Origin: Actinomycetes bacterium
GTDB taxonomy: Bacteria > Actinomycetota > Acidimicrobiia > Acidimicrobiales > Acidimicrobiaceae
Length of the DNA stretch: 33,797 nucleotides
Reading direction: 5' to 3'
Assembly: GCA_021810525.1 (NCBI GenBank)
Contig: JAJZIP010000013.1
Span: 1 to 33,797 of the forward strand
Numbering within the stretch: position 1 is the stretch's first letter; every line of letters begins with the position of its first letter. The position numbers and the translations under genes are program-made. Positions 8,714-16,635 of the stretch are shown piece by piece. Under the pieces are notes generated by a model. The model was given only the letters and a program-made list of their open reading frames with translations, was not told the origin of the DNA and made no database searches.

Positions 8714-9949
8714 TCAGCTCTTCATTCTCTGATCGGTGTTGAACATCGACTCTTCAGAGGGCGTCAGCATCACATCGACAAGATAGGAGTTGCCAGCCAC
8801 TCTCCACAGACAGCGGCCCCTGCCCAAAGTCGAGATAAGAGCAACCTCGGCCGAAGAGAGTTCGAGCAGATCCCCGACGACACGGGCAGATGTCACATCA
8901 AGGTGGAAGATTACGAAGGTCTGCGAATCACCCACAAGGCCCTTGGCCACTTTCTCACTGACGCTTCCGGCCTCCCCAGAGGCGGCAAGATCCTCGCTGC
9001 GATGGACAACGGCGATATTTGCGATCCCATACCCTCTCGCCAGCTTCCAATACGACCGGAAAAAGCCAACACACCCCGGGCTTGCCAAGGCCAGCCACGC
9101 CTCGTCGAGAGCTATCAGGTAGCGGCTAGAAGAGCGTATCAACTGCTTGGAGAGAAGCGCGAGGAATACCGGGACGCCCACGCGAAGTGCTTCTGGCCGA
9201 AGTGCGCCGAACAGATCGACGTGCAATAGACGATCAACTGATACGGGCTGGTTCGGGACTCCCTTGCGACCGTCTATCACTCCTGCCAAATCGCCGAATA
9301 GATATCGCCTGAGTTCAAGAGCCAAACGACCCGCCACCTTCGACGCCTCCGCTCCGAAGCCACCGAAGCGTCCCGCTCCGGAATCTCTGGTCTCCATCAA
9401 CACGTCATAGAGATCGAAAAGGTCTGTCTGATCGCCCGCCCTCTCCACCTCCGTCAAAGACTCATCCAGGACAAAAGACTCAATCGGCGAGACCTCCCGC
9501 TGAAGCGCTGCGCTGAATGTCAGCACTAAGTTGTCGAGCCTCGAGAAATGGTTCGGCCTCCCCTCGTCGTCGAGCTGGGCCACCGAAAGACTCGCCAGAG
9601 GATTCAAACCCGAACCAGGTCCTCGCCCAAAGGAGAAGGTGGATCCTTTCAACCGGCTGACGAGCGCTTCATACTCCCCTTTTGGATCCAACACACAACC
9701 GCGGTAGCCGATCTCCAAATGTCGCGCTAATAGCGCTTTGACGAATGCGCTCTTGCCATATCCAATCTGGCCAAAGACTAGGAGATTCGGGCTTGTCAAG
9801 ACCCCCGCCGCGTAGAGTTCGAAGGGGTTGTAGAGAAACGGCATTGAACTCTTCTCCCTGCCGATGAAGACCGAATCGCACGCGAGCGATTCTGAGAAGA
9901 CTCCCGGGAAGATTGCGCCGACGTTTCTTGAGCTTATCCAATATTCCAT
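8714..9949 (-). CDS. VirB4-like conjugation ATPase (motor domain)
   Basis: From ATG 9949 the product has 411 residues; an in-frame GTG at 10015 would add 22 residues but overlap the previous gene. Walker A GQIGYGKS (residues 60-67), then GYRGCVLDPKGEYEAL, and Walker B YLIALDEAWLAL with a following FRSYWKLARGYG, as in VirB4/TraC proteins. Full VirB4 has about 800 residues; only the C-terminal motor half is here, as usual in the actinobacterial system where the upstream SCO6880-family protein stands for the N-terminal part. It would energise channel or pilus assembly at the inner membrane. It starts 8 bases after the upstream stop. Confidence 0.87.
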   Translation of the reverse strand: MEYWISSRNVGAIFPGVFSESLACDSVFIGREKSSMPFLYNPFELYAAGVLTSPNLLVFGQIGYGKSAFVKALLARHLEIGYRGCVLDPKGEYEALVSRLKGSTFSFGRGPGSGLNPLASLSVAQLDDEGRPNHFSRLDNLVLTFSAALQREVSPIESFVLDESLTEVERAGDQTDLFDLYDVLMETRDSGAGRFGGFGAEASKVAGRLALELRRYLFGDLAGVIDGRKGVPNQPVSVDRLLHVDLFGALRPEALRVGVPVFLALLSKQLIRSSSRYLIALDEAWLALASPGCVGFFRSYWKLARGYGIANIAVVHRSEDLAASGEAGSVSEKVAKGLVGDSQTFVIFHLDVTSARVVGDLLELSSAEVALISTLGRGRCLWRVAGNSYLVDVMLTPSEESMFNTDQRMKS

Positions 9950-9957
9950 GGCACCAG

Positions 9958-11379
9958 CTAGCCTGGACTGCCAAAGAGCTGGCGCCGAGCCTGGAGCTGA
10001 CGGCCGTAGGCACACTCGAGCACCAGGCCGCTCTTCTCAGCCTTTGCTACCGCCGCCTGCGCGACCTCTTTCAACTCGTACAGGCTGTCTGCAAACAGCG
10101 CGAAATGTCCGGTCACGGAAAACATCTCATATCCCATGTCTAGATCATTCTCTTGGAGTTCGAGAGAGGAGATCGCCCTTGTCTCGGAGTTTCTCGCCAA
10201 AAAGCCCAGTAGCGCCCTGATCCCTGCGTCGGCGGTGATCCCTGAACGGCGTGCTCTGACCTTCTTGAGCGCAAGATGGCTTTCGATCGCCTTGAAGCGA
10301 AAGCTGAGCAGCGATTCACATTCCAGCGAGGTGACAAACGGAACTAGAAAATCCGGCCCTATCTCCCCGGTTGGGAGCTCGGCGACATCGAAAAGCTTCA
10401 TCAGCCGCTCTCCGACCAAGAGATGGCCCCACTTCGAGCGCATGTGCAGAACCCCTCTCTCCGATCGCTCACCCGTTCCAAAGGTGAAGAGCCCAGCCAA
10501 TGAGCTCCCGTCAAGAGCTTTATACCGAAGTCCCAAGCTAGAGACGAAGGTGTCCAACTCGAGATAGCCCCGCTCAGAAATGCCAGCGTCCTCCATCCGG
10601 ATGATCAGATAGCACCGGCGCGAGACGGCCTTATCATGGACCTCGTTGTACAGAGTCCTCACCTCCTCAGCCCACCCGAAGGCCGATGCTCCACTATCAC
10701 CGGCCTGTCCAGGATCAACGAGATAGAGGAGAACGATGGACTCGACGGAGTTGCTGCGCGAACCTAAGGAGCCGAGCATCGTGCCGAATATGGTGGCCAC
10801 CGATAGCTGATCTTGCCGATCACGAAGAAGAAAGCCCTCACCAAAGAGTTCGTATGCAAGCACACCCCTCTTGGCACCCCGACGCTCTCTGGCAACTCCT
10901 AGCGTCGAGCCACCATCAAGCTGCACCTCCCGGAGACTTCGAAGCTCTACCCCGCCAAGCTGGGGTCTCACCCCTGCGGGGCTACGCTTCCTGGAGCTTG
11001 AAATCCTTCGTGAACCCCAGCTGTGGGAAGAGGCAATAAAGAGGGAGCGGTTCGGCTCCACAGAGAAACCGTGCAGATCGTGCCGATATCCGTGCCGGCC
11101 TTGAACCAAGCCGCCATTTGCCTGAGCTAGGAGGGCCAGTATCATCCTGTCCAGAGTCGTTCCCTTGTAGCCAACGAGAAATGCCACGCTTGCGAGTGTG
11201 ACGACCAGAGCAAAAATGAGTAGTCCCGCTAAAGAACCGACGGACAAGAGCGCTGCGAAGGCGAGAATGACCGACACACTCTCTCCGATCACCTGAGACT
11301 TGCGAAGACCGAACAGCGAACGCGAGCACGAGTGCTCACCGATGCTGAAGCCCCTTTTCAGAGCTTCGGCATATTCCAT
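9958..11379 (-). CDS. SCO6880-family conjugation protein
   Basis: Product of 473 residues. After a GLRKSQ motif come two close hydrophobic segments (about 32-70), then TLDRMILALLAQ and a long soluble part. This matches the SCO6880 family of actinobacterial integrative elements, which combines a PrgI-like membrane part with a VirB4 N-terminal-like domain. Ribosome site AAAGGGGGC before the ATG; 15 bases after the TrbL-like stop. Its end touches the VirB4-like motor gene, and the two together make the length of one VirB4. Assignment rests on the N-terminal pattern and the gene order. Confidence 0.75.
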   Translation of the reverse strand: MEYAEALKRGFSIGEHSCSRSLFGLRKSQVIGESVSVILAFAALLSVGSLAGLLIFALVVTLASVAFLVGYKGTTLDRMILALLAQANGGLVQGRHGYRHDLHGFSVEPNRSLFIASSHSWGSRRISSSRKRSPAGVRPQLGGVELRSLREVQLDGGSTLGVARERRGAKRGVLAYELFGEGFLLRDRQDQLSVATIFGTMLGSLGSRSNSVESIVLLYLVDPGQAGDSGASAFGWAEEVRTLYNEVHDKAVSRRCYLIIRMEDAGISERGYLELDTFVSSLGLRYKALDGSSLAGLFTFGTGERSERGVLHMRSKWGHLLVGERLMKLFDVAELPTGEIGPDFLVPFVTSLECESLLSFRFKAIESHLALKKVRARRSGITADAGIRALLGFLARNSETRAISSLELQENDLDMGYEMFSVTGHFALFADSLYELKEVAQAAVAKAEKSGLVLECAYGRQLQARRQLFGSPG

Positions 11380-11394
11380 GTTGCCCCCTTTCAG

Positions 11395-12363
11395 CTAGCG
11401 GCCCTGCTTGAGATAGCTTGGCACCGTGGTTGCATTTGCCAGAGGTATTTCCGGCGCTGCTTGAGCCGCTGGACCCCAAGCGAGCAGCCCCGTCCTTTTC
11501 GTCAACGCGACAGCGGTACCTCGCGCCGAATGAGAAAGCTGAGCCTGATGGTCAAGATGCGCAATCGGAATCAGGCTGAACAACAAGAACGGGCTGAAAG
11601 AGGCGAGGATGATCATCGCTATCCCGGTCATCAACTGGCCGAAGCCGCCAGGTGATCCACCGTGCACAACGAGTTCTCCGCCCAGACATAAAAGTACGAC
11701 TACCGCCAGCTTTGAGAACAGAACGCCGATTGTCACCTCAATGTAGCGGTAAAGCACAGCCCTCGAGGAGCTGAGTAGGACGAAGAGAAGAGCGAACGGA
11801 ATGAAAGCACCAAGCACCAGCATCACTCCCTGACGAAGCAACAGCTCGAAATAAAGAGAAAGGGTGCCTATCAGGCCTGCTACCCCAGCTACTGCAATGA
11901 GTAGGAACGGGACCGGGTTGGAAAGGTCGCCTCCAGGAGAGAGCCAAGCTGTCATCGCGCCAAAGGACCCCAAAGAGAGGTGCTCCGAGCCGACCAGCCA
12001 GCTGCTCATGGAATCGACGGCAGAGCCGAGCATCTGAAAGGCGAACAGAAAAAGCCCAGAGCCAACCAGCGAAACCGGAAGATAGACACCAACCAACCTC
12101 ATCAGGTATCCGCCGGAGCCGAGAAACACGGAGCTGGCTACCCCAACGAGTAAGAGCGGCAGCACCAGCGCCAACGAAATCAGCTCCATCTTTTGAAAAA
12201 ACTGGTAGAACCAGGCGGATGATATCGGCGACTGGCCCCCCTCCAGAAGGAGCTGATCAAGATGGGCAAAGAGCCAGACTTCTGATCCTTGAATCCCGGA
12301 AAGAAAGCCGTTGCTGAAAAGGAGCAGGACCTGTCTGATAACTGCATTTATGACCGTCTCCAT
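11395..12363 (-). CDS. TrbL/VirB6-like polytopic membrane protein
   Basis: From ATG 12363, 2 bases after the preceding stop, the product has 322 residues; a longer frame to 12561 would run over the whole upstream gene and is rejected. It has about six to seven hydrophobic segments, including LALVLPLLLVGVASSVFLG, LIAVAGVAGLIGTLSLYFELL, GVMLVLGAFIPFALLFVLL and MIILASFSPFLLFSLIPIA, and the RYIEVTIGVLFSKLAVVVLLCL stretch resembles TrbL/VirB6 (SCO6881-type) channel proteins. It would form the inner-membrane part of a type IV secretion channel. Family placement is mainly by membrane pattern and position between DUF6112 and SCO6880. Confidence 0.75.
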   Translation of the reverse strand: METVINAVIRQVLLLFSNGFLSGIQGSEVWLFAHLDQLLLEGGQSPISSAWFYQFFQKMELISLALVLPLLLVGVASSVFLGSGGYLMRLVGVYLPVSLVGSGLFLFAFQMLGSAVDSMSSWLVGSEHLSLGSFGAMTAWLSPGGDLSNPVPFLLIAVAGVAGLIGTLSLYFELLLRQGVMLVLGAFIPFALLFVLLSSSRAVLYRYIEVTIGVLFSKLAVVVLLCLGGELVVHGGSPGGFGQLMTGIAMIILASFSPFLLFSLIPIAHLDHQAQLSHSARGTAVALTKRTGLLAWGPAAQAAPEIPLANATTVPSYLKQGR

Positions 12364-12365
12364 CT

Positions 12366-12671
12366 TCAGTGCACACCTTGGCCCATATGGAAGAAGAAGT
12401 TCACCAGAGTTGGAGCGGCCCCTACGATCAGAGCAGCCGCTCCGGATATCACCACCGCCCGCCGCCCTGATATGGCCTGCTGATAGTTCTGCGAATGGGA
12501 TCCAAGCGCCCAAGTGGCCGCACCTATGAGCAGGCCGGCAAGGGCTATGATCAAAGCCCACCCTCCGATGCCATTCGTCAGCGTCTGAAGTGCCGACCCA
12601 CCAGGCAAAAGGGAAGGGTCAGGAGAAAGCGAGACGTCACCAAGGAGCGACAGCGCCAGTTGGAGAGACAT
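12366..12671 (-). CDS. DUF6112-type small membrane protein
   Basis: From ATG 12671 (GAGGTGG 4 bases upstream) the product has 101 residues; the longer frame to 12797 lacks a comparable ribosome site. Two hydrophobic segments: WALIIALAGLLIGAATWALG and VVISGAAALIVGAAPTLVNFFF. The WALGSHSQNYQ motif between them is what I recall of the DUF6112 family found in actinobacterial conjugation clusters, a VirB2/TrbC pilin-like layout. First gene of the five-gene minus-strand cluster; its promoter must lie in 12672-12820, shared with the divergent sensor kinase. Confidence 0.75.
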   Translation of the reverse strand: MSLQLALSLLGDVSLSPDPSLLPGGSALQTLTNGIGGWALIIALAGLLIGAATWALGSHSQNYQQAISGRRAVVISGAAALIVGAAPTLVNFFFHMGQGVH

Positions 12672-12820
12672 TTCCACCTCGTAACAGATCGAAAATCTAC
12701 TTAGGGGTGGGAATCGCAATAATAGTACAGCGTTTGCCGGAATGAAAGAGGCTTCAGTGCTGCCATTGTCCCCAAAAGGTTGCACAGCGAGAATCACCGC
12801 TACTATGTCGCTAGAGACAT

Positions 12821-14053
12821 ATGCACACTTTTATCTTGATCCTACTTCTGATCGTTGGAATTGCGATTGGATTTGCCATATCCCTGTACTGGTCAAACAG
12901 GCTCCGCCCTTTCAAGGTACGGGACAATCTCGAAAGTTCCAGCTCAGAGAAGCCCAGCTCAATTGGTATTTTCAGGACCTTGACAAGAAACGACGGTTCT
13001 GGAGAGGAAGAGCACGGCCCGAGAGCCTTCTCCGGAGATCTTCGATCCGACATGGCACTTCTCATCCAAGCTCTGGACTCGATCCCGCAAGGAATCACCA
13101 TCTGTTCAGCCGATGGCGAAGTGCTCATACGAAATAAGGTGGCGAGCTCGATATTTGAAGGGCGCCATCAGGATGCCCTTGCTGCAAGAGCGTTTGACGA
13201 GCTTCTGACGCTTGCCAAGGCCGGAACCATGACAGAACGTTCCCTCGAGATCTACGGGCCACCCAAACGGAGCTACCTCATCCGTACCGATGCCCTGGAG
13301 TCTGGGGGCAAGACCATCGGTGTCATAGCCATTTTAGAGGACATCTCGGACAAGAAACACCTTGATGAGGTGAGAAGAGACTTCGTAGCCAATGTTAGCC
13401 ATGAGCTCAAGACCCCGATAGGCGCCATGGGGCTTCTAGCCGAAACACTCACGACCGAGGAGGATCTCGAGATTGCGAAACGTCTATCGATCCGTATCCA
13501 GAACGAGGCATTCAGGCTTGGAAGGATCATCGACGATCTCCTCGACCTCAGTCGAATCGAGAGCGAAGATACGCCAACTAGCGAACTAGTCGACATTGAA
13601 AAGATGGTCGCTGAGACGGTGACCAGAATTGGACCAAGCGCAGAGGTCCGTCACGTCACAATTCAAGAAAGCCATGCGGAGGCGCCTGCCTACGTGAGAG
13701 GCGATGCAAGAGAGTTGATGAGCGCTGTCTACAACCTCTTGGACAACGCCGTGAAGTACTCGGAAAGCGGCTCAACGGTCTCTGCCGAAATCGTAAACGG
13801 CACCTCAACAGTCGACATCAGGATAATAGACCAGGGCATAGGAATTCCAAGCCGGGACCTGGAGAGGATCTTCGAGAGATTCTACCGGGTTGACCAGGCA
13901 CGTTCCAGAGCTACAGGAGGTACAGGACTGGGCCTGTCCATAGTGAGGCACGTGGCGAACAATCATAACGGAAATGTATTCGTCGAATCGCGCGAGGGAT
14001 CGGGCTCAGTGTTCACGCTGCGCCTTCCCCTCGCGGAAAGTGGAGAAACATGA
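12821..14053 (+). CDS. Sensor histidine kinase, PhoR/SenX3 type
   Basis: Product of 410 residues. One N-terminal membrane helix (3-23), a short linker, a PAS-like domain (about 78-175, ending in VIAILEDISDKKHLDEV), the H-box RRDFVANVSHELKTPIGAM with phospho-acceptor His194, N-box LLDNAVKYSE, and G-boxes DQGIGIP and GGTGLGLSIV. With one visible membrane helix and no large outer domain it resembles SenX3/PhoR kinases that read phosphate through the Pst-PhoU complex; no pst or phoU gene is in the window. The ATG has no strong ribosome site. Its stop overlaps the response-regulator ATG by 4 bases. Confidence 0.92.
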   Translation: MHTFILILLLIVGIAIGFAISLYWSNRLRPFKVRDNLESSSSEKPSSIGIFRTLTRNDGSGEEEHGPRAFSGDLRSDMALLIQALDSIPQGITICSADGEVLIRNKVASSIFEGRHQDALAARAFDELLTLAKAGTMTERSLEIYGPPKRSYLIRTDALESGGKTIGVIAILEDISDKKHLDEVRRDFVANVSHELKTPIGAMGLLAETLTTEEDLEIAKRLSIRIQNEAFRLGRIIDDLLDLSRIESEDTPTSELVDIEKMVAETVTRIGPSAEVRHVTIQESHAEAPAYVRGDARELMSAVYNLLDNAVKYSESGSTVSAEIVNGTSTVDIRIIDQGIGIPSRDLERIFERFYRVDQARSRATGGTGLGLSIVRHVANNHNGNVFVESREGSGSVFTLRLPLAESGET

Positions 14054-14763
14054 GTTCGGGAGATCTGACGATTCTGGTAGCGGAGGACGAAGAGTCCTTC
14101 ATAGAGGCTCTGGAACTCGGGCTGACACGGGAGGGCTTTGGCGTGGCGATTGCCAGAGACGGGCTGGAGGCTCTGGAGCAGTTTCAAAGGGTGCGCCCGG
14201 ATTTGATCCTCTTGGATCTCATGCTGCCAAAGATGTCCGGCATCGATGTGTGCAAGGCGATCCGAAGCGCTAGCCAAGTCCCGATAATCATGGTTACTGC
14301 GAAATCAGCTGAGATCGACACAGTTGTGGGACTCGAGCTGGGAGCCGACGACTATGTCACCAAGCCCTACAGCATGAGAGAGCTCGTTGCGAGAATCCGC
14401 GCCGTTCTGCGCAGGCACCAAGGAGAGGAGACCCCTGCCACCGCAGGCAGGGAGAAGATCTTGAAGCGCGGAGAGGTGTACTTGGATCCGGAGAGACACG
14501 AGGTCTCGGTCCGCAACAAGCTCGTCAAACTTCCTCTCAAGGAGTTCGAGTTACTTGAACTGCTCATGAACAATGCCGGAAAGGTACTGACCAGGGATGT
14601 GATCATCGACAGAATCTGGGGAGCCTACTACTCCGGAGACACCAAGACTCTCGACGTTCATGTGAAAAGACTCAGGTCAAAGATAGAACGAGATCCCTCC
14701 GATCCAAAACTGATCACTACCATTAGAGGACTAGGATACAGGTTCGAAGATCTGAAGCACTGA
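14050..14763 (+). CDS. OmpR/PhoB-family response regulator
   Basis: Product of 237 residues. Receiver domain 1-125 with acidic pair Glu12/Asp13, phospho-acceptor Asp56 in LILLDLMLP, and KPYSMRELVARIRAVLRR. C-terminal winged helix (about 140-234) with LPLKEFELLELLMNNAGKVL, DTKTLDVHVKRLRSKIE and TTIRGLGYRFE. Partner of the kinase just upstream; most like PhoB/RegX3. The stop TGA shares one base with the ATG of the Fur-family gene, so kinase, regulator and Fur are probably translated from one message. Confidence 0.95.
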   Translation: MSSGDLTILVAEDEESFIEALELGLTREGFGVAIARDGLEALEQFQRVRPDLILLDLMLPKMSGIDVCKAIRSASQVPIIMVTAKSAEIDTVVGLELGADDYVTKPYSMRELVARIRAVLRRHQGEETPATAGREKILKRGEVYLDPERHEVSVRNKLVKLPLKEFELLELLMNNAGKVLTRDVIIDRIWGAYYSGDTKTLDVHVKRLRSKIERDPSDPKLITTIRGLGYRFEDLKH

Positions 14764-15206
14764 TGGAACGAATCGAAGCGGCAATCCAAAATATAAGAGC
14801 TAGCGGCGGTAGAATGACGCACGCCCGAAAGTCGGTGCTTGCGGCTTTGGTGGCTGCAAAAAGTCATGTGACAGCGGAAGACCTGCTGAAAATGGTCCAG
14901 GTGGAGTCACCTGAAATCCACCTTTCGACGGTATACCGGACACTCGACGCCCTCGAGAATCTCGGGGTCGTCGACCATGTCCACCTCGGCCATGGCAGAG
15001 CTGTTTATCACCTCACAGATAACGCTCACCAGCACATTGTTTGCGAAAAATGCTCGTCTGTCGAGGAGGTTCCCGCAAGCGTTTTTGTCCAGCTGGAGAA
15101 GGACCTCATGGACAGATATCAGTTCAAAGTGAGAATGAACCACTTTGCGGTCATCGGAACCTGCAGAAACTGCCTGCAAAAACAAAATGGTGCGAAGCTG
15201 GACTGA
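14763..15206 (+). CDS. Fur-family metal-responsive regulator
   Basis: Product of 147 residues. Winged helix 1-80 with RMTHARKSVLAAL and HLSTVYRTLDALENLGVV; dimerisation domain with HVHLGHGRAVYHL, HQHIVCEKC and CRNC. Cys94/Cys97 and Cys134/Cys137 form the structural zinc site, and His89/His91 are regulatory-metal candidates. Family members sense Fe, Zn, Mn or peroxide; which one is not settled by sequence. The ATG overlaps the response-regulator stop, an arrangement suggesting joint control of phosphate and metal responses. Confidence 0.92.
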   Translation: MERIEAAIQNIRASGGRMTHARKSVLAALVAAKSHVTAEDLLKMVQVESPEIHLSTVYRTLDALENLGVVDHVHLGHGRAVYHLTDNAHQHIVCEKCSSVEEVPASVFVQLEKDLMDRYQFKVRMNHFAVIGTCRNCLQKQNGAKLD

Positions 15207-15292
15207 CCTTGGGCTGGAGCCCGCAGCGCTCGTAGACGCCCACCTTGCACTTCAGCCAACCGCCAAAGGGCATGGTATGTGGCTGGTCGCAC

Positions 15293-16609
15293 CTACTTGG
15301 CAGGTATCCTCTCCAGATTCCTCATGTAGGCCCGCAAAACCTCTGGTATGGAAATCGAACCATCGCTCTGCCGATAGGTCTCCACGATCACGGCCCAGAT
15401 TCTCGCCCACGCCAGCGCGGAGCCGTTGAGGGTGTGAATGAATTCGATCTGGTTGGTCTCAGAACTCCTGAACCTGATGTTCGCGCGTCGAGCCTGATAG
15501 TCGCCGAACCAGCTAACGGACGAGACCTCCAGCCACAATCCGGTACCTGGTGAATAGCATTCGAGATCGAAGGTCCTTTTTGAAGAGTTGCCTAAATCCG
15601 CCGTACAGAGGTCCAGCACCCTGTAGACCAAGCCGAGCCGCTGCAACAGGTTCTCTGCTCTGGAAAGGAGCTCGGCATGCATCTCCCCCGCCTGGGCTGG
15701 CGTCGTATAGGCGAGAATCTCCACCTTGTCGAACTCGTGCAAGCGAAGCAGACCGCGAGTGTCCCTGCCGGCAGAGCCAGCCTCGCGCCTGAAACACGCG
15801 GTGAATGCGGCAAGGCGAACCGGGAGTTCCTCCTCGTGAAGGATCTCGTCCTTTGCCAGAGAGGTTAGAGGGACCTCCGCGGTGGGTATGGCGTAAAGGT
15901 CATCCCTCTCCAGGCGATACGCATCCTCTTCAAATTTGGGAAGGTGCCCGGTCGAGATCATCGTCGCCGTTCTTACAAGCGTCGGCGGCCTGATCTCCTC
16001 GAAAGCATCGGAGTGGGCGTCGAGGGCGAAGTAGGTCAGCGCTCGCTCCATGGTAGCCCCAAGGCCTCGAAACATTGGAAACATCGAACCGGATATCTTC
16101 GCGGCTCTTTCGAGATCCAGAATCCCAAGCTCGCTGCCAATCTCCCAGTGGGGCTTCCTCTGGTACTCGGCGTAATCGGGAAGCTTTATGTCTGATCCGC
16201 CGTGCATCCCGCTCTCGGGCGACCACCATCTCACGATCACGTTGTCGGCTTCGGACGCTCCAACCGGAGTCTCGCCAGAAGGGATGTTTGGAATGTTAAG
16301 AAGCGCATCGCGCCTCTCTGCCTCAAGATCTCCGGCTTTGGACTCCCATTGGGAGAGTTCCTCGCCGATAGCGCGTGATCTCTCGCGAAGCGCATTGGCA
16401 GACTCGGCCCTGCCCGAACGCATGAGCTGAGCTATCTCTTTCGAAATCGAGTTTATCTCGGCTCGAAGCTCATCCCTTTTAGTGGAGGCGGCTCTGGCGC
16501 GCCGGTCGGTATCCCAAAGCTCGTCGAGAACGGATGCCTCCACTCCTCTTGTCGCCAGGGCCCGCTTCACGCTGTCTAAATCATCTCTGACTACACGGAT
16601 ATCTAACAT
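15293..16609 (-). CDS. serS: Seryl-tRNA synthetase
   Basis: From ATG 16609 the product starts MLDIRVVRDDLDSVKRAL and has 438 residues, normal for SerRS; the longer frame to 16645 adds an unlikely leader. N-terminal coiled coil (about 1-110), then the class II core with motif 2 FRREAGSAGRDTRGLLRLHEFDKVE in two parts (FRREAGSAG, RGLLRLHEFDKVE) and motif 3 region TGLWLEVSSVSWFGDYQ. The usual SNFGD is SWFGD here, and HTLNGSALAWARIWAVIVE replaces the common NGSGLAVGR form, probably a lineage variant. It charges tRNA-Ser and tRNA-Sec with serine, so it also serves the selenocysteine pathway inferred for fdhA. Confidence 0.96.
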   Translation of the reverse strand: MLDIRVVRDDLDSVKRALATRGVEASVLDELWDTDRRARAASTKRDELRAEINSISKEIAQLMRSGRAESANALRERSRAIGEELSQWESKAGDLEAERRDALLNIPNIPSGETPVGASEADNVIVRWWSPESGMHGGSDIKLPDYAEYQRKPHWEIGSELGILDLERAAKISGSMFPMFRGLGATMERALTYFALDAHSDAFEEIRPPTLVRTATMISTGHLPKFEEDAYRLERDDLYAIPTAEVPLTSLAKDEILHEEELPVRLAAFTACFRREAGSAGRDTRGLLRLHEFDKVEILAYTTPAQAGEMHAELLSRAENLLQRLGLVYRVLDLCTADLGNSSKRTFDLECYSPGTGLWLEVSSVSWFGDYQARRANIRFRSSETNQIEFIHTLNGSALAWARIWAVIVETYRQSDGSISIPEVLRAYMRNLERIPAK

Positions 16610-16623
16610 TTCTCTACATACGG

Positions 16624-16629
16624 TAGCTT
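16624..16629 (+). promoter_or_regulatory. Possible -10 element for a leaderless ABC-transporter message
   Basis: TAGCTT ends 6 bases before the GTG at 16636, which has no ribosome site upstream. That spacing fits transcription beginning at the start codon, common in Actinobacteria. No clear -35 is visible. Confidence 0.25.
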
Positions 16630-16635
16630 GAATAG

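Noticed and set aside
12364-12561. Longer N-terminus for the TrbL-like protein
   Set aside because: It would overlap most of the DUF6112 gene and has no membrane-protein character; ATG 12363 sits 2 bases after the upstream stop.
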